DNA from: Nymphaea colorata | Lineage: Eukaryota; Streptophyta; Magnoliopsida; Nymphaeales; Nymphaeaceae | Length of the DNA: 64,000 bases | Assembly (NCBI RefSeq): GCF_008831285.2 | Contig: NC_045138.2 | Coordinates: 22,537,934 to 22,601,933, forward strand | Reading direction: 5' to 3' | Shown: one piece after another, positions 48,245 through 58,319 of the stretch | How the letters are laid out: every line of letters begins with the position of its first letter | How positions within the stretch are numbered: position 1 is the stretch's first letter | The notes under the pieces: model-generated | Database searches by the model: none | Seen by the model: the letters and a program-made list of their open reading frames with translations, nothing else | What the model was told of the DNA's origin: nothing | Position numbers and translations under genes: made by a program

Positions 48245-48728
48245 TAAAGAAAATAGAAAGCAAGAGAAGAAAAGGGAGATGAGAGAAAGAAGACAAAGTT
48301 AGGTGGTTCGGTTCGAGAGAACCTACATCCACGATCGAAAAATGCTCTCTTGCTGTTTTTTCTTTATTAGTCTCACGTATGGCATTACAATATATACAAC
48401 AGTTTTGTAACTGCAAGAATCATCAAGCAATCGTTGGAGGATTTTGTTTAAATTTCTCCTCCTACCGTTTCAGGTTGACAATCATGCACTAGATTTTGAT
48501 GATCATGGATAGTGCGTGATTTGTGATTGAGCTTTCCATTGCTGTAATTGTTGGATACATTGGATTTGGGCGTATCATGATTGCAGCCATTTGAATGCAA
48601 GATAAACTTTCCATCATTGTTTGATTTGTCATTAATCTTCTTGGAGGGACTGAAATTAAGCTTGCCATAACTGCAGTTGGCAATCTGGCTAATGACCGTT
48701 GGCCAGCTTGGGACGTTCCTCTTTAACA
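48245..48728 (-). repeat. 5' LTR of copia-3 (484 bp)
   Basis: On the minus strand it starts TGTTAAAGAGGAACGTCC and ends ...CTATTTTCTTTA, immediately before the PBS. It lacks about 84 bp present in the 3' LTR between GGCAATCTGGC and TAATGACCGTT, so its U3 promoter part may be damaged. Confidence 0.92.
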
Positions 48729-48733
48729 AGATC
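48729..48733. repeat. Target-site duplication AGATC, right copy
   Basis: Exact match to 42,986-42,990, on the other side of copia-3. Confidence 0.85.
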
Positions 48734-50122
48734 AATTGCACATGAAGAAGCATGGCATCATAAAAGAAACCGATTTCTTTTCCTCACAAGCATTTCAGCA
48801 AACAGGTTATGCGACAACTCCAGAACACATACCTGAATGCTTAGCTGAAGGACGACTCCTTACAAGTGGAAGCCTAGTTGCTGGTCTGATGCTTCGTCAC
48901 CGTACGACGTTTCTGGATCACTGGCTGACTGACGACCCGAGAGAAATCAAAAGGAAAAATAGAGTGGGATGTTTGAGCACTAATCGAGCGAGCCACACCT
49001 TCACAGCACAGAAGAAGGGTAGAGGGAGAGGGGGAGACGCTGTGACAGCATGAGAAGGGGAGAGGAAGAGAGGGGGGGATTCGTAGCGGGGAGAGAAAAG
49101 ACGCTTGGAGCGGCGCACGGGGTCGCTGTTTTGACAGATATCAGACGCTGTTCCATGCTAGCTCTCTCTCTCTCTCTCCCCCCTTTCTCTTCCTATCCCC
49201 TTCATTGGCAGAGGCCCAGTCAGGGCAAGAAGAGAGAAAGGTGGAGTAGAGAGAGTGAGAAGAAAGGGCGACGTTGATAGGGACGGATCAGAGTGCAGGC
49301 GTCGACAGAGAGCTTGGTCGAGTTCGGTCCGCGCCAGATCCGACAGTAAGCACTGACCAGCGCAGGAGGAGTCAGACATTTACACCCTGTGCCCACCCGT
49401 ACCGTCCGTTCTGCCTGTTCTTTGTCTGGCGTTTGGGTCAAGTTTTGTTTGGAGGGACAGGGCGTTCCGTTCCAGCGCTTGTACTGCTAAATTGCTAAGA
49501 TGATGGAAAGGGAGGGAAAATGAAGAAAAAATGTCTTTTGTTTGTTTGATTAATTAAGAAGAATGAAAATGAAAGAAAAATAAAAAAAAAAAACTTGTTT
49601 GGTTGCAAAGAAAGGGGAAAAAAAAGAATGGAAAGAATGCTCTAATGTAAATCTAATACCTTCAAAATTGAAGAGATTTAGAAAGAAATGAAAGACTTAT
49701 CACTTTCTATCATATATGTTCTTTCTTTCTCTCTGCGCATGCATGAACAAGGTTTCATGTGATAGCAGCATCTTTTCTGCTTTTTTTACCACGTAAACCA
49801 TCATAACAAAAAAAGCTTCTTTAGGTTCATCTTTCTTCTCTTCTCAGTCTATGTTTTTACTACCATTCACAACGCCCTATTCTCCCTTTCCATGTCTGGT
49901 GTAGGATTACTATTATAAAGTAATATAAATTCTACCTTTTTCTTTTTTTATGTAGTCCAAATAAACATGATTTTAACAATTCTTTCATTTCTATCCAAAC
50001 AAACTCTAATCACATCTTTTCTTTCATTTCTTTTTTTTTCTCTTCCTTATTCTCTTTCCCTTTTTTTCCTTTCCTTTTCACCCTTCCCTTTCCTTTTCTT
50101 TCCCTCCATCTAAACAAAGCAT
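48734..50122. other. No gene recognised
   Basis: GC-richer, CT/GA-rich stretch (48,990-49,450) with several overlapping open frames on both strands, none with a known domain. It looks like 5'-UTR-type or low-complexity sequence. From 49,500 it is AT- and pyrimidine-rich. Confidence 0.4.
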
Positions 50123-50276
50123 AAGAACTCGTTTGACAAAAGATACCATTTTGTAACCGTTTCACAAATACGCTCTATAGGTTTATGTATTTTATTACAT
50201 ATGTAAAGAGTTTAATAAATCTGAAGTGTATTCAAAAAATAATTACAAACTGTTTTTATTGCCAAACAACCCATAA
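50123..50276. mobile_element. MITE-like element, TTGTTTGGCAA family, copy 3
   Basis: The left side reads AACTCGTTTGACAAAAGATA. The right side on the other strand reads TGGGTTGTTTGGCAATAAAA. Both continue to TTTTGTAA/AGTTTGTAAT, giving inverted repeats of about 25 imperfect bases. About 155 bp, non-coding. Confidence 0.4.
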
Positions 50277-50786
50277 ATGACCATCAACTTTGCTTTGGAG
50301 TTGCAGTTTTTTTTGTCGACAAAACTAGCTCGGGTTGTCCTCTTTCATTAAAAAAGTTGAAGTGGAATTTGAAGCAAGTAAAATGTAATAAATGTCTTTC
50401 TTGATTCTAAAGTTAAACCAACAATCTTTTATTTTATTTTCCAGTCAATCTTGGTCCAGAAAATTGCATTACTATGTTTGGCTTGGCTTACTCCAGTCCA
50501 AATGGATTTAATATGCGATGCTGATCTGTTGATCTTCATGGCAGCTAATTTCTTGCAAAACATCATTAGAACATGGCATTTTATCAAATGTCCTTATTTG
50601 CCAAACTTTTGAAATAATTTTTTAATGAACAAGTCCCCAATAAAAAAAAAAACTAAGATTTATAAGCAATGCAATTAAACAACGGCTTACTGAACACTAA
50701 TATTTTTTCAACTAATCAGCCTTCCACCCACCACTAATCATGGTTGTGGTTAAAAAAAAAAAAAAAAAAAGAAACCATTGACACAC

Positions 50787-50789
50787 TTA
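50787..50789. repeat. TTA target-site duplication, left
   Basis: TTA immediately before GAGGTTG; the matching TTA is at 59,108-59,110. Confidence 0.7.
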
Positions 50790-50802
50790 GAGGTTGATTG
50801 AT
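50790..50802 (+). repeat. Left terminal inverted repeat of Harbinger element
   Basis: GAGGTTGATTGAT, one mismatch to the inverted copy at 59,095-59,107. Confidence 0.8.
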
Positions 50803-50907
50803 GGCCACAGGACATGCAGAACGGAACACGCATGTCCTGTCTAGTCGATTTTTTCATCAAACACTGTCCACAGGACAGGGTGGACACAATGGACGATTAG
50901 ACAAGAG

Positions 50908-50916
50908 TATAAATAG
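50908..50916 (+). promoter_or_regulatory. TATA box inside the left end of the Harbinger element
   Basis: TATAAATAG lies about 120 bp inside the left TIR, followed by CT-rich sequence like a plant 5' UTR. It is well placed to drive transcription of the element's genes. Confidence 0.5.
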
Positions 50917-50939
50917 TCTTTTTGTTCAGAGCTAACCCT

Positions 50940-51360
50940 CAGAACAAACAGAACAGCCTCTCTCCCTCCCGCCCCCGACCCCAACCCCATTGTCTTTCTC
51001 TCCTTCTCCTTCGTCTTTGCTGCTTTTCTCCTCTGACTCCGCTCCCATCTCCACTGCCTTTCTCCTCTGTCTCTACTGTCAAGCTGCCCTAGCCCTTCCT
51101 GTTCCTCTCCTTCTCCTCCGTCCCCCAAGCTGCCCTAGCCCTTTTTGTTTCTCTCCTTCTCCTCCGCCTCTACGGGAGGGCGACCGTTGGACGCTTTTCT
51201 GGACACTTTTGTTTCCTCTGCTGAAAAATATTGTATGCTTCTTCTTCTTCTTCCTCGGCTTCATCTTCTCCTCTGTCTCTTTAGTTGGAAGAAGGAAGAA
51301 GGAGAGAGATGTGGACTTGTTTTGTTTCCGAGTGATTGAAGATTTCAGCAGTGGCATGAA
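50940..51360 (+). other. 5'-UTR-like exon of the Harbinger transcript
   Basis: Pyrimidine-rich leader with an internal duplication (AAGCTGCCCTAGCCCTT at about 51,080 and 51,127). It ends ...GGCATGAA followed by GTGAGTAAT, a strong splice donor at 51,361. The start is inferred about 30 bp after the TATA box. The long open frame over it has no domain and is probably incidental. Confidence 0.35.
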
Positions 51361-54325
51361 GTGAGTAATCCTCTCTCTTTTTCTCCCTCTTTCTCTTGAA
51401 ACTGTAGTTGGTACTTGTTACTATGCTCGAGCTTCGTCTCTGTTGTTTTGAGCCAGATTATGCATGCACCCCTTCCAGATTATGGTTCTTAATCAAGAGT
51501 TCCACTTTCTTAATGGATTTCTAGCATGCTATTTTTTTCTGAAGATATTGATTTTTTGATCTCCTTGATTTCATTCATCAACCATGAATTTGATTGATCC
51601 TTAATCTGCATGCGCTAACGATGACTTGAAATACATAAACTAAAACTCCTCAAGGTTTTGTAGTTTTGCTTCAATGTTATAACAATGAGGCAAGCACCGT
51701 GCCCACTAACATCTTGGTTTTGTACCATATTCTTTTCATAGTATTCCTTGAGTTAATGCAATTTTTCTCCATTGTGTTTTAAAGATGTGTTGCTTTGATT
51801 TGGCAGCAACGAGGAGGCTTGCCATGGGATCTTTCACGAAAATGAAAATCTTTCCTCAATTGCTGTCATGGCAAGACAACACTTGTTTCACTAAGATCCA
51901 AATTTTCTTAAGGTTGCAACTGGTTAATGTTTTTGAGAATTCTTGTTACTACCAACAAAAGGAAACAAAATAACCATAGGATGAACAATGGAAAAGGAAC
52001 AATGCATCGGCTTCTCATATTGCACAGCCTGCATTAGATCCATCATTTGGAGTTACTATTGCATTTGTTTGAAGCTTCATATTAGTTCCTTCAGGAGTTT
52101 GAGTTTTTAATGAAAATTTTCAGTTGACTTTGTCCATCATGATGCAGTAGAATGTAGGGCTTTTTGGATCTCCCTTGTTGTCAGCACTCACATTTTTGTC
52201 ATTCTTTTTATGGTTTTTTTCTCCTATGTCATCAGGTATGTGGACATACATGCAACTTTTTCCATAGATGCCTAGAAATTGCTTATATAGAAACAGATGC
52301 TAACGTTCAAAAGCCTTTTTTCCCTTCTTTCTTCCCTTGTGTGTGATCGTGTTCAATGTGGATCTTTCCTTTTTTTTTCAAATATATAAATGTAGCTTCA
52401 CATTTTCAAGAGCATATACACTCATGAATTTGTGTATGCGTATAGGTAATGCACTATGCAAACATGTAAATTTGAAGCTTAAAAGCAAAGAAATACCTGG
52501 CAGTTCTCTATCTAATTACCATGGAATTCAGTGTATGCAAGTCCAGGGTGCTGACAGCAACGCTGCACCAGCAGGCTTTTGGCATTTCAATTAGGTTAGG
52601 GTCCTAGAGATTCTTCCGACCTGCATATTACATGTCAAACTAATAAGGCCTCATAATGTTTTTATCAGCAGGATTGTGGAAGAGCAATTTACTTCCCTAT
52701 GATGAGAAACATGCAAAAGATGCTTCCACTTAAATCATGAATTTAGTCATCGTACTGAGTGTGAATGAGCATAGATGCAATCAACATTTTGTCAACATGG
52801 TCAAGTTTGGTGCATTTTACTTGGCACCTGCATAGCTCATAGAACTCTGAGGATCAAATGCACCCTCCTTTGAGTGCGGAGTGCTCTCACCGTGCAAATG
52901 GGATGTTGTTGAAAATTTGAACATAGAAAAATAATACTTTTTTCAATCGTCTCCTTAGTAGCAGAAAATCAGCCATTGGTATCAGCAGAAAACCAATTCC
53001 ACAAGCCTAATTATGTCTGAAATATTAATGAGCTATAGCCAGTGTGTCGTCAGAAAATTATGTGATACTAACTATGTTTAGCAGGTTTAACTGAACCAAG
53101 GGAATACCATAACCATTTTTATCAATCCAACAGAAAGTGATGACGGTCATCCTAGTTCGACATATACTATTTATGTTGCTTACCTATATTGGTTAAGCTA
53201 AAGCATTTTTCTGAATCCAGCATAAAACGATTGGGGACATGTAATTTGGATAGTTATTGTGTTGCTATAGAGTGAAATATTAAACTGAATGAACTAGGTG
53301 CAGCTTGGAGGCAGTGGACTTGGTCTAAGCTGATCCTGATCTCATTCATCTTGCCTTGTTTATTAGGACCCTGATTGACCTACATCCTAATCATAATAGG
53401 TGTCTATGTTGAAAATTTAGTGCTTGCAGCTGAATAGGCATCAAGAGCACCATGAACCTATGAGACAAAGTTCTTGAACATATCAAAATCACCAAAAGAC
53501 CCTTGCTCATCTTTGGCTTTTCTAAATCTTCTCTCTAAGTTTACTCTTAGTTTTTTTATCTACTCTTGTTGGTCTCTAAGCTTCAAACTTGGAAGTATTG
53601 CTCGAGCACAATTTCCATTTTTTTTCTTTTTCCTATTTATGTAATTGCATAAGAAGGAGAGGGAGAGGGAGATTGAGAGCTTAAAGAAGTTGTTCACTAA
53701 TGTCCGTGATTTTCCTGTTTCTGGGTTGTTCAGTCATTGTCAGTGTCGTTGCTCTCATTCCTAGCGAACAGCTAAACGTTCGCCATATTATTGCAGGTGT
53801 TGCTATTCTTTTTGGCATGTGAATATTTGATAGACCCCTTAATTCATGCCTAGATCAAATTCTTGCCTTAGAGGTGGGGTTGTTAAAGATCTGGCTTCAA
53901 TGGTCCAGTGGCTAGGGGCAATGTATATAAAATTTCTATTGCTCATTTGGGGCTCAAATTTATTGCCTTACTGGTTCTGCTTCCTGGCAGATAGTGGCAT
54001 CTTAATATTCGGGAAAACTGAGTGACAATAATGTCAAACTGAATTGAATATGCCCATGTGAATCTGGTGACAATGCCATTAACATTGAGGCATGGTCGGT
54101 ATCTATGTTTTGATCAGCTTGAGCACTATTTTTTCTCTTTTTTTTCACTTCTTTTTTTAGCCTCTTCAACTTCCAAAATACTGCACTCTTGGAACTGCTC
54201 TGAATAAAGGACTAACGGCTAGTTAAACCCATGTCAGGTCAGTGCCTTACCTGACTGGCTGTCTAACACAAAATTGCAGCTCAAGCAATCATCTCTATTA
54301 TCATCTGACTTCTCAATTTGAGTAC
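51361..54325. other. Unexplained interior of the Harbinger element
   Basis: About 3 kb without recognisable transposon genes. Acceptor-like TTTGGCAG occurs near 51,812, followed by a short open stretch to 51,970 without a known domain. A SINE-like sequence is at 53,893-53,990. This may be intron of the element's own transcript or captured host sequence. Confidence 0.35.
53893..53990 (+). repeat. Candidate tRNA-derived SINE inside the Harbinger element
   Basis: TGGTCCAGTGG fits the Pol III A box. GGGCTCAAATTTATTG, about 45 bases later, resembles a B box. The 3' limit and target duplication were not identified. Confidence 0.4.
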
Positions 54326-54545
54326 TTACATGGCAATGTTACCATGTTCACCATCCCCAGCACCATGCTCTAGTCTACTTTGATCTTGAGAATTAGAAGC
54401 ATTGTTAGATGCATTATCAATTGACATGTCAGGTCCAGCGCCAAGATCCTCCTTCATCATCCTTTTCTCTTTTTTCTTCTTTGATTTCATACTATTTTCA
54501 AGACCTTTTTCATATGAATCTCTTTTCCTGCTTGTGTTCACAGAG
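54326..54545 (-). pseudogene. Exon-like fragment, unknown protein, minus strand
   Basis: The minus strand reads SRKRDSYEKGLENSMKSKKK, then a Lys-rich stretch and an acidic/Asn-rich tail (SIDNASNNASNSQDQSRLEH). It is followed directly by GTAAGTACTC, a strong splice donor, and preceded by AG acceptors (CACAAG/GCAG). Composition looks like a disordered nuclear protein region. I do not recognise the gene. It could be a captured host exon or part of a Harbinger accessory gene in reverse orientation. Confidence 0.3.
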
Positions 54546-54598
54546 CATGGAGACAAAACCCAATTAAGTGACAACACATGATTTTGAACCACACTTAG

Positions 54599-54669
54599 GA
54601 GTGGCGTAGATATTGTTATAGTGTTAAAAATCCACTGCATTGGGTGATAATATGAGTGGCGTAGATATT
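54599..54669. repeat. 16-bp direct repeat flanking a 39-bp spacer
   Basis: GAGTGGCGTAGATATT occurs at 54,599-54,614 and again at 54,654-54,669. It lies exactly between the minus-strand exon-like piece and the ORF1-like remnant, so it may mark a junction. Confidence 0.7.
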
Positions 54670-54990
54670 AGGGTACTAGATGATGCATAAATAAATGTAG
54701 ATGAACAAGATGAGAATGATTTTCAGTTACCTACTTCACCAATGGATAGCAATGCTCATATTCAGGGAAAAACCTCTAACAGTATGAGGGGAAACAAAAG
54801 AGTGAAAACCTCCACATCCATGAATGATGATACTTTTGAAACCGTTGGTGAGTACACATAACAACTTGTGGAAACTCAATCTACAACTATTTTGCAGAAG
54901 AGTGGAGCAATTTTAAGAGATATGCATGCAAAAGGGGAAATAGATAATTATTTATTTTTCAGATCAGTCGACTGACTTTTTAATTTTGAT
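54670..54990 (+). pseudogene. Possible Harbinger ORF1 (Myb-like) C-terminal remnant
   Basis: The plus-strand frame reads DEQDENDFQLPTSPMDSNAH, KRVKTSTSMNDDTFETVGEY, then after a stop QLVETQSTTILQKSGAILRD. The Ser/Asp-rich linker with a KRxK signal and a helical C-terminus resembles the second protein (Myb/SANT-like) encoded by plant PIF/Harbinger elements upstream of the transposase. The DNA-binding N-terminal part was not found. Assignment rests on position and composition. Confidence 0.35.
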
Positions 54991-55314
54991 AAAGCAAACG
55001 ATTTTCCCATGATGCCACGTGAGTTGCAGGTTACTTGGTTGTGCCTGCTAATTGGCTAAACGACAGGTAATGTTTGTAACTGAGTATTGTTATGGAGGTT
55101 TGTAATTATGCATTACTTTTGTTGTGTGTAACTGTTTGTAATTTGTGATATATAATAATTGTTTGTAATAGTGTATTTTTGATGTTTTTAATTCTTTATA
55201 ATTTATGATATATAGTAAATTGATAGGAATTCATGCTTGCAATTATTTTTTATTTCACAATTCTTTGCAATTAAATAGTGTTTATTCTCATGAATTTGTG
55301 TATTTATTATCAGG

Positions 55315-55783
55315 AAGGATGACATATCCACAGTTATCTTTATTCTTATTATGTGGTTGGTGATGGAACGCTTGAAAGCACAAGGTAGACCTACTAGAAA
55401 TTTAATACATACTAATCGATTAGCAGGGGCCCAATTTGTGCATGTTTGTATGCATGGACACCCAAGAAATTGTTTAGATCTATTGAGGGTGGATCAACGA
55501 ACATATGCATTATTATGCAATTTGTTAAAAAGTAGGGAGTTATTGTGTGATGCAAGAAAAATAACAATTGAAGAACAAGTAGCAATGTTTCTCGTTACTT
55601 TGGGACATGATCAGCGAAATCGACGAACCCAATATAATTTTCAACACTCAAGATAAACAATATGTAGGTACTTCAACTTAGTTTTGAAAGCAATTCTCTG
55701 TGTTGCATATAAATATGTGGGATGTAGAGATGATACTACACCAACTCGATAGAGGAGATCCACGTTTCTTTTCATACTTTAAG
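55315..55783 (+). pseudogene. PIF/Harbinger transposase, exon 1
   Basis: Follows an acceptor-like TTATTATCAG. The frame from 55,351 gives MWLVMERLKAQGRPTRNLIH, HPRNCLDLLRVDQRTYALLC, ITIEEQVAMFLVTLGHDQRN and QYNFQHSR, the N-terminal helical region of plant Harbinger (HARBI1-like) transposases. At 55,654 a TAA replaces the expected Glu codon, then TICRYFNLVLKAIL continues. A frameshift precedes the last piece, GDPRFFSYFK, which ends exactly at an AAG|GTAAAC splice donor (55,784). The exon junction at YFK before D-C-(I/L)-GA(I/M)DG is where I expect it for the family. Non-functional. Confidence 0.8.
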
Positions 55784-57453
55784 GTAAACAACTATAATTC
55801 ACAATAGATATAGTCAACCTTTTTATTTGTGGTAAAACTTTTAGTGATGGAAAAAAAGGCCAGTAGCACAGGACCTACTAGGTGGGCCCGTCGATTATTG
55901 ATATGATGGAAATTGTTGATGTATCGTCAAAGCACTCGCAAAGCGAAGCGTGAGGGAATGAGTGAAGCGAGTTCCTCAGCTCTGGGAGAGAATTCCATAT
56001 TGTTTGGGATAGAGTCAAGGGCTCTGAGAAATCCTGAGGCTCAACACCCCCCCCCCCAAAATCAGTCAAGCCCCGTTAGCCTGGGCGGAGATGGGGATAA
56101 GGGACCTTCCAATCTTTGAGCCTATGTTCCAACCAAACCCGCGAAAGAATGCCCACCATTTCAGGAGATTGATGGAATCTTGAAAGAAACCATCAAAAAA
56201 CCTTGAAAGAAAAGTCAGGAGGCTCGCGTAGTTTGTTACGCCAGCTCCAAAAGGATAAGTTGCATTGGAATCGAGAAAGTAGGCACTAATGCCATTCAAT
56301 TCAAAGTTGCGACTCAGTCGAAAGTCCAGAGTCTCAGAACGGCCAATCAAGACTTTGAGGTTTCCCCAGCAAGCCATCCAAGCGAGTTGGCCAGACGTCT
56401 GTGATGAAAAAAAAAGGAACTTGACGGCCGGAAGATAGATACAAAAACGTCTCCATGTCGTACGCCTGGAACAACATCGTACAATTTCGGCGATCCAAAA
56501 GGAGTGCGACCCGAACGAGCGACAGCGAAGCCTTCCATTTAGTAGCTTCCCTCACCCTACTATCATAGCTTAAGCTTCCCCAGTTTGGGGGATTAATTGA
56601 TTGGATACCCCTTTGATTTACTGAAACTTGAGGAGGAATCAGTAGCATGTTCTCAAACGGCAAAGCCACAAAGCCAAAGCTTTGCGAGTGTGCTTATGAT
56701 TTGTGGTATGGTCAACACTAATGACATATAATTGCCATTGGGTATGTCAAGGGAATCCACGAAAAAGAGCAATTTCAACTTGATAGATGAGTGCTTTGTG
56801 CAAAGAAATCCCTATGGTTCAGTGCCTTCCAGAACAAAGGGAGTTCCCTTGCTCTTGCTGCGTATGATTAGCTAGCCTTGCAGCGGCAAAAGGATTCGAT
56901 GTCCCCCCATGCTACTGTTCCCTGCGTCCTCCTCATTCCCGGGAAGAGGAGCAGGGCCAGGTGAGTGGGGATGCAGCTCCGCGAATGGCCCATTTGGATG
57001 CCATTAGTACTTTTGAAGGAAAAGAAATATGGAAAGGTCAGGACTAATTGCAATTTCATGTTATTCAGACTAACCATACCAAAAAGATGGAATCTAGAAA
57101 GAAACCATTAAAAAATCTTGAAAGAAAGGTATTTGATGGTTATGGAAAGACCCGACATTGGATCAAAACATGCGTTCGAGGATCTTTCCGTGGTGTGCTC
57201 CGTTTACTATTCTTTCGTACCCTCTTCTTTTTACCACGCGATAGGATAGCAAAGCGTGAGCGGGAGTGCGGCAACTTCAACACCATAAGCCAGTGAAGGG
57301 GTCAACTAGAAAGCACTGACTTAAGAAGAAATACGAGTGACATTGGGGTCTTTCTATTACGATGTCAGATAGATGGTCACCTCTTAATCGACAGCTACAA
57401 CAACTGGAAGAAAGATACCCGGAGCTGTACTAACACATATTACATATCAATAG
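55784..57453 (+). other. Transposase intron carrying the mitochondrial insert
   Basis: Donor GTAAAC at 55,784 and acceptor ATATCAATAG ending at 57,453. The flanking exons join in phase 0 (...FSYFK, then DCLGAMDG). At about 1.67 kb it is much longer than the short intron I would expect, because most of it is mitochondrial DNA. Confidence 0.7.
55870..57430. other. Nuclear mitochondrial DNA (NUMT) with ccmFC pieces
   Basis: The base composition is more GC-balanced than the surroundings. At 56,225-56,275 the plus strand reads SLLRQLQKDKLHWNRES, matching the C-terminal end of plant mitochondrial CcmFC (cytochrome c maturation). At 57,175-57,275 it reads FRGVLRLLFFRTLFFLPRDR followed by IAKRERE, matching an N-terminal/middle part of the same protein. 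In the mitochondrial gene the second lies upstream of the first, so order is reversed here: the insert is rearranged or built from several pieces. The remaining sequence (56,300-57,100) looks mitochondrial but I could not name it. A C10-type homopolymer sits at about 56,048. Confidence 0.75.
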
Positions 57454-58313
57454 GATTGTTTGGGAGCAATGGATGGTACACACATTCCAGTATGTGTCAA
57501 AAGAGATGGCCAAAATCGTTAGCAAAATAGAAAATGTTCTTATTTCAAAATGTTTTAGCAATGGTGGGATTCAATATGTAATTTCACTACATACTAGCAG
57601 GTTGGAAAGGAAGTGCAACTGATGCAAGAGTATTATACAGTGCACTAGAAGTTAATCCTCATTCTTTAGAAATTCCACATGGTAAGAAAATAAACATCAA
57701 TGGTTTAAATTCACATTCATCAATTTAATTGTTTGACTGACAAAACACATATTGTTGATTATAAAATAAGTAAATATTATCTTACCGATGTTGAATAACC
57801 AAATATTGTCAGATTGTTAACTCCATGTATAAGATGTCGTTATCATCTATCAGAGTTTAATGTGTTCGAATCTAGGCAAAATGAGACAAAATAAGAATTA
57901 TACAACTATAGACACTCATCTTTGTACACTACTATGAAGAGAGTGTTTGGTTTGCTTAAGGCAAGGTTTTCGATTTTGAAGAATCATGTGTCATATTTGA
58001 TATCCACTCAAGTTAAAATTGTACAAACAACATGTGTTCTTCATAATTTTATAACCAACCACAATTCAAATGCTGAACAATTTTCTTCTGATGATATAAA
58101 TGATAGTGAAGTAAGTGAAATTATAAATGATGATGAAAATACAATTATACAAACAACATGTGTTCTTCATAATTTTATAACCAACCACAATTCAAATGCT
58201 GAACAATTTCTTTCTGATGATATAAATGATAGTGAAGTAAGTGAAATTATAAATGATGATGAAAATACTAAACAAACACAAATATGTGGTAGCAACAATG
58301 AACTTCGTAAATA
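57454..58313 (+). pseudogene. PIF/Harbinger transposase, exon 2 (DDE domain), inactive
   Basis: Begins DCLGAMDGTHIPVCVKRDGQ: the first catalytic Asp is at 57,472-57,474. The second Asp is in YLTDVE near 57,787, where most relatives have DAGY. Near 57,930 the segment reads TTMKRVFGLLKARFSILKNH, so Lys (57,937-57,939) stands where the third catalytic residue, Glu in ER.FG, is expected. Stops occur after RDGQNR and elsewhere. The last 130 codons (57,922-58,311) are open, ending in a duplicated acidic tail and the stop at 58,312. PIF/Harbinger transposases cut DNA with a DDE triad; this one cannot. Confidence 0.85.
58023..58274 (+). repeat. In-frame tandem duplication, 126 bp (42 codons)
   Basis: Copies at 58,023-58,148 and 58,149-58,274 differ by about one or two bases. 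Each encodes QTTCVLHNFITNHNSNAEQF followed by SDDINDSEVSEIINDDENT. The end of the conserved transposase fold (CVLHNF) and the acidic tail are therefore repeated in frame. Confidence 0.92.
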
Positions 58314-58319
58314 AATTAC

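Larger units (their letters stand above)
42991..48728 (-). mobile_element. Structurally complete Ty1/copia retrotransposon (copia-3)
   Basis: A 5.74-kb element on the minus strand with two similar LTRs, a PBS for initiator methionine tRNA, a polypurine tract, gag with a zinc knuckle, protease-like, integrase, RT and RNase H regions in copia order, and a perfect 5-bp target duplication AGATC. The ends are TGTTA...TTTA rather than the usual TG...CA. The coding part is broken by frameshifts and stops, so this copy cannot move by itself. The LTRs differ at roughly twenty positions by eye plus one 84-bp difference, so insertion was not very recent. Best preserved of the three copia elements here. 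Confidence 0.93.

Noticed and set aside
48736-49498. Several 60-105 residue frames on both strands in a GC-richer stretch
   Set aside because: They overlap each other antiparallel, lie in GA/CT-rich sequence and show no domain.
50990-51364. 124-residue Ser/Leu/Phe-rich frame near the Harbinger promoter
   Set aside because: CT-rich leader sequence with an internal duplication; it ends at a splice donor and has no domain. Better read as untranslated leader.
56066-56669. Minus-strand frames within the mitochondrial insert (103, 111 and 63 residues)
   Set aside because: The recognisable ccmFC segments are on the plus strand; these frames match nothing I know and are likely chance frames in non-coding mitochondrial DNA.
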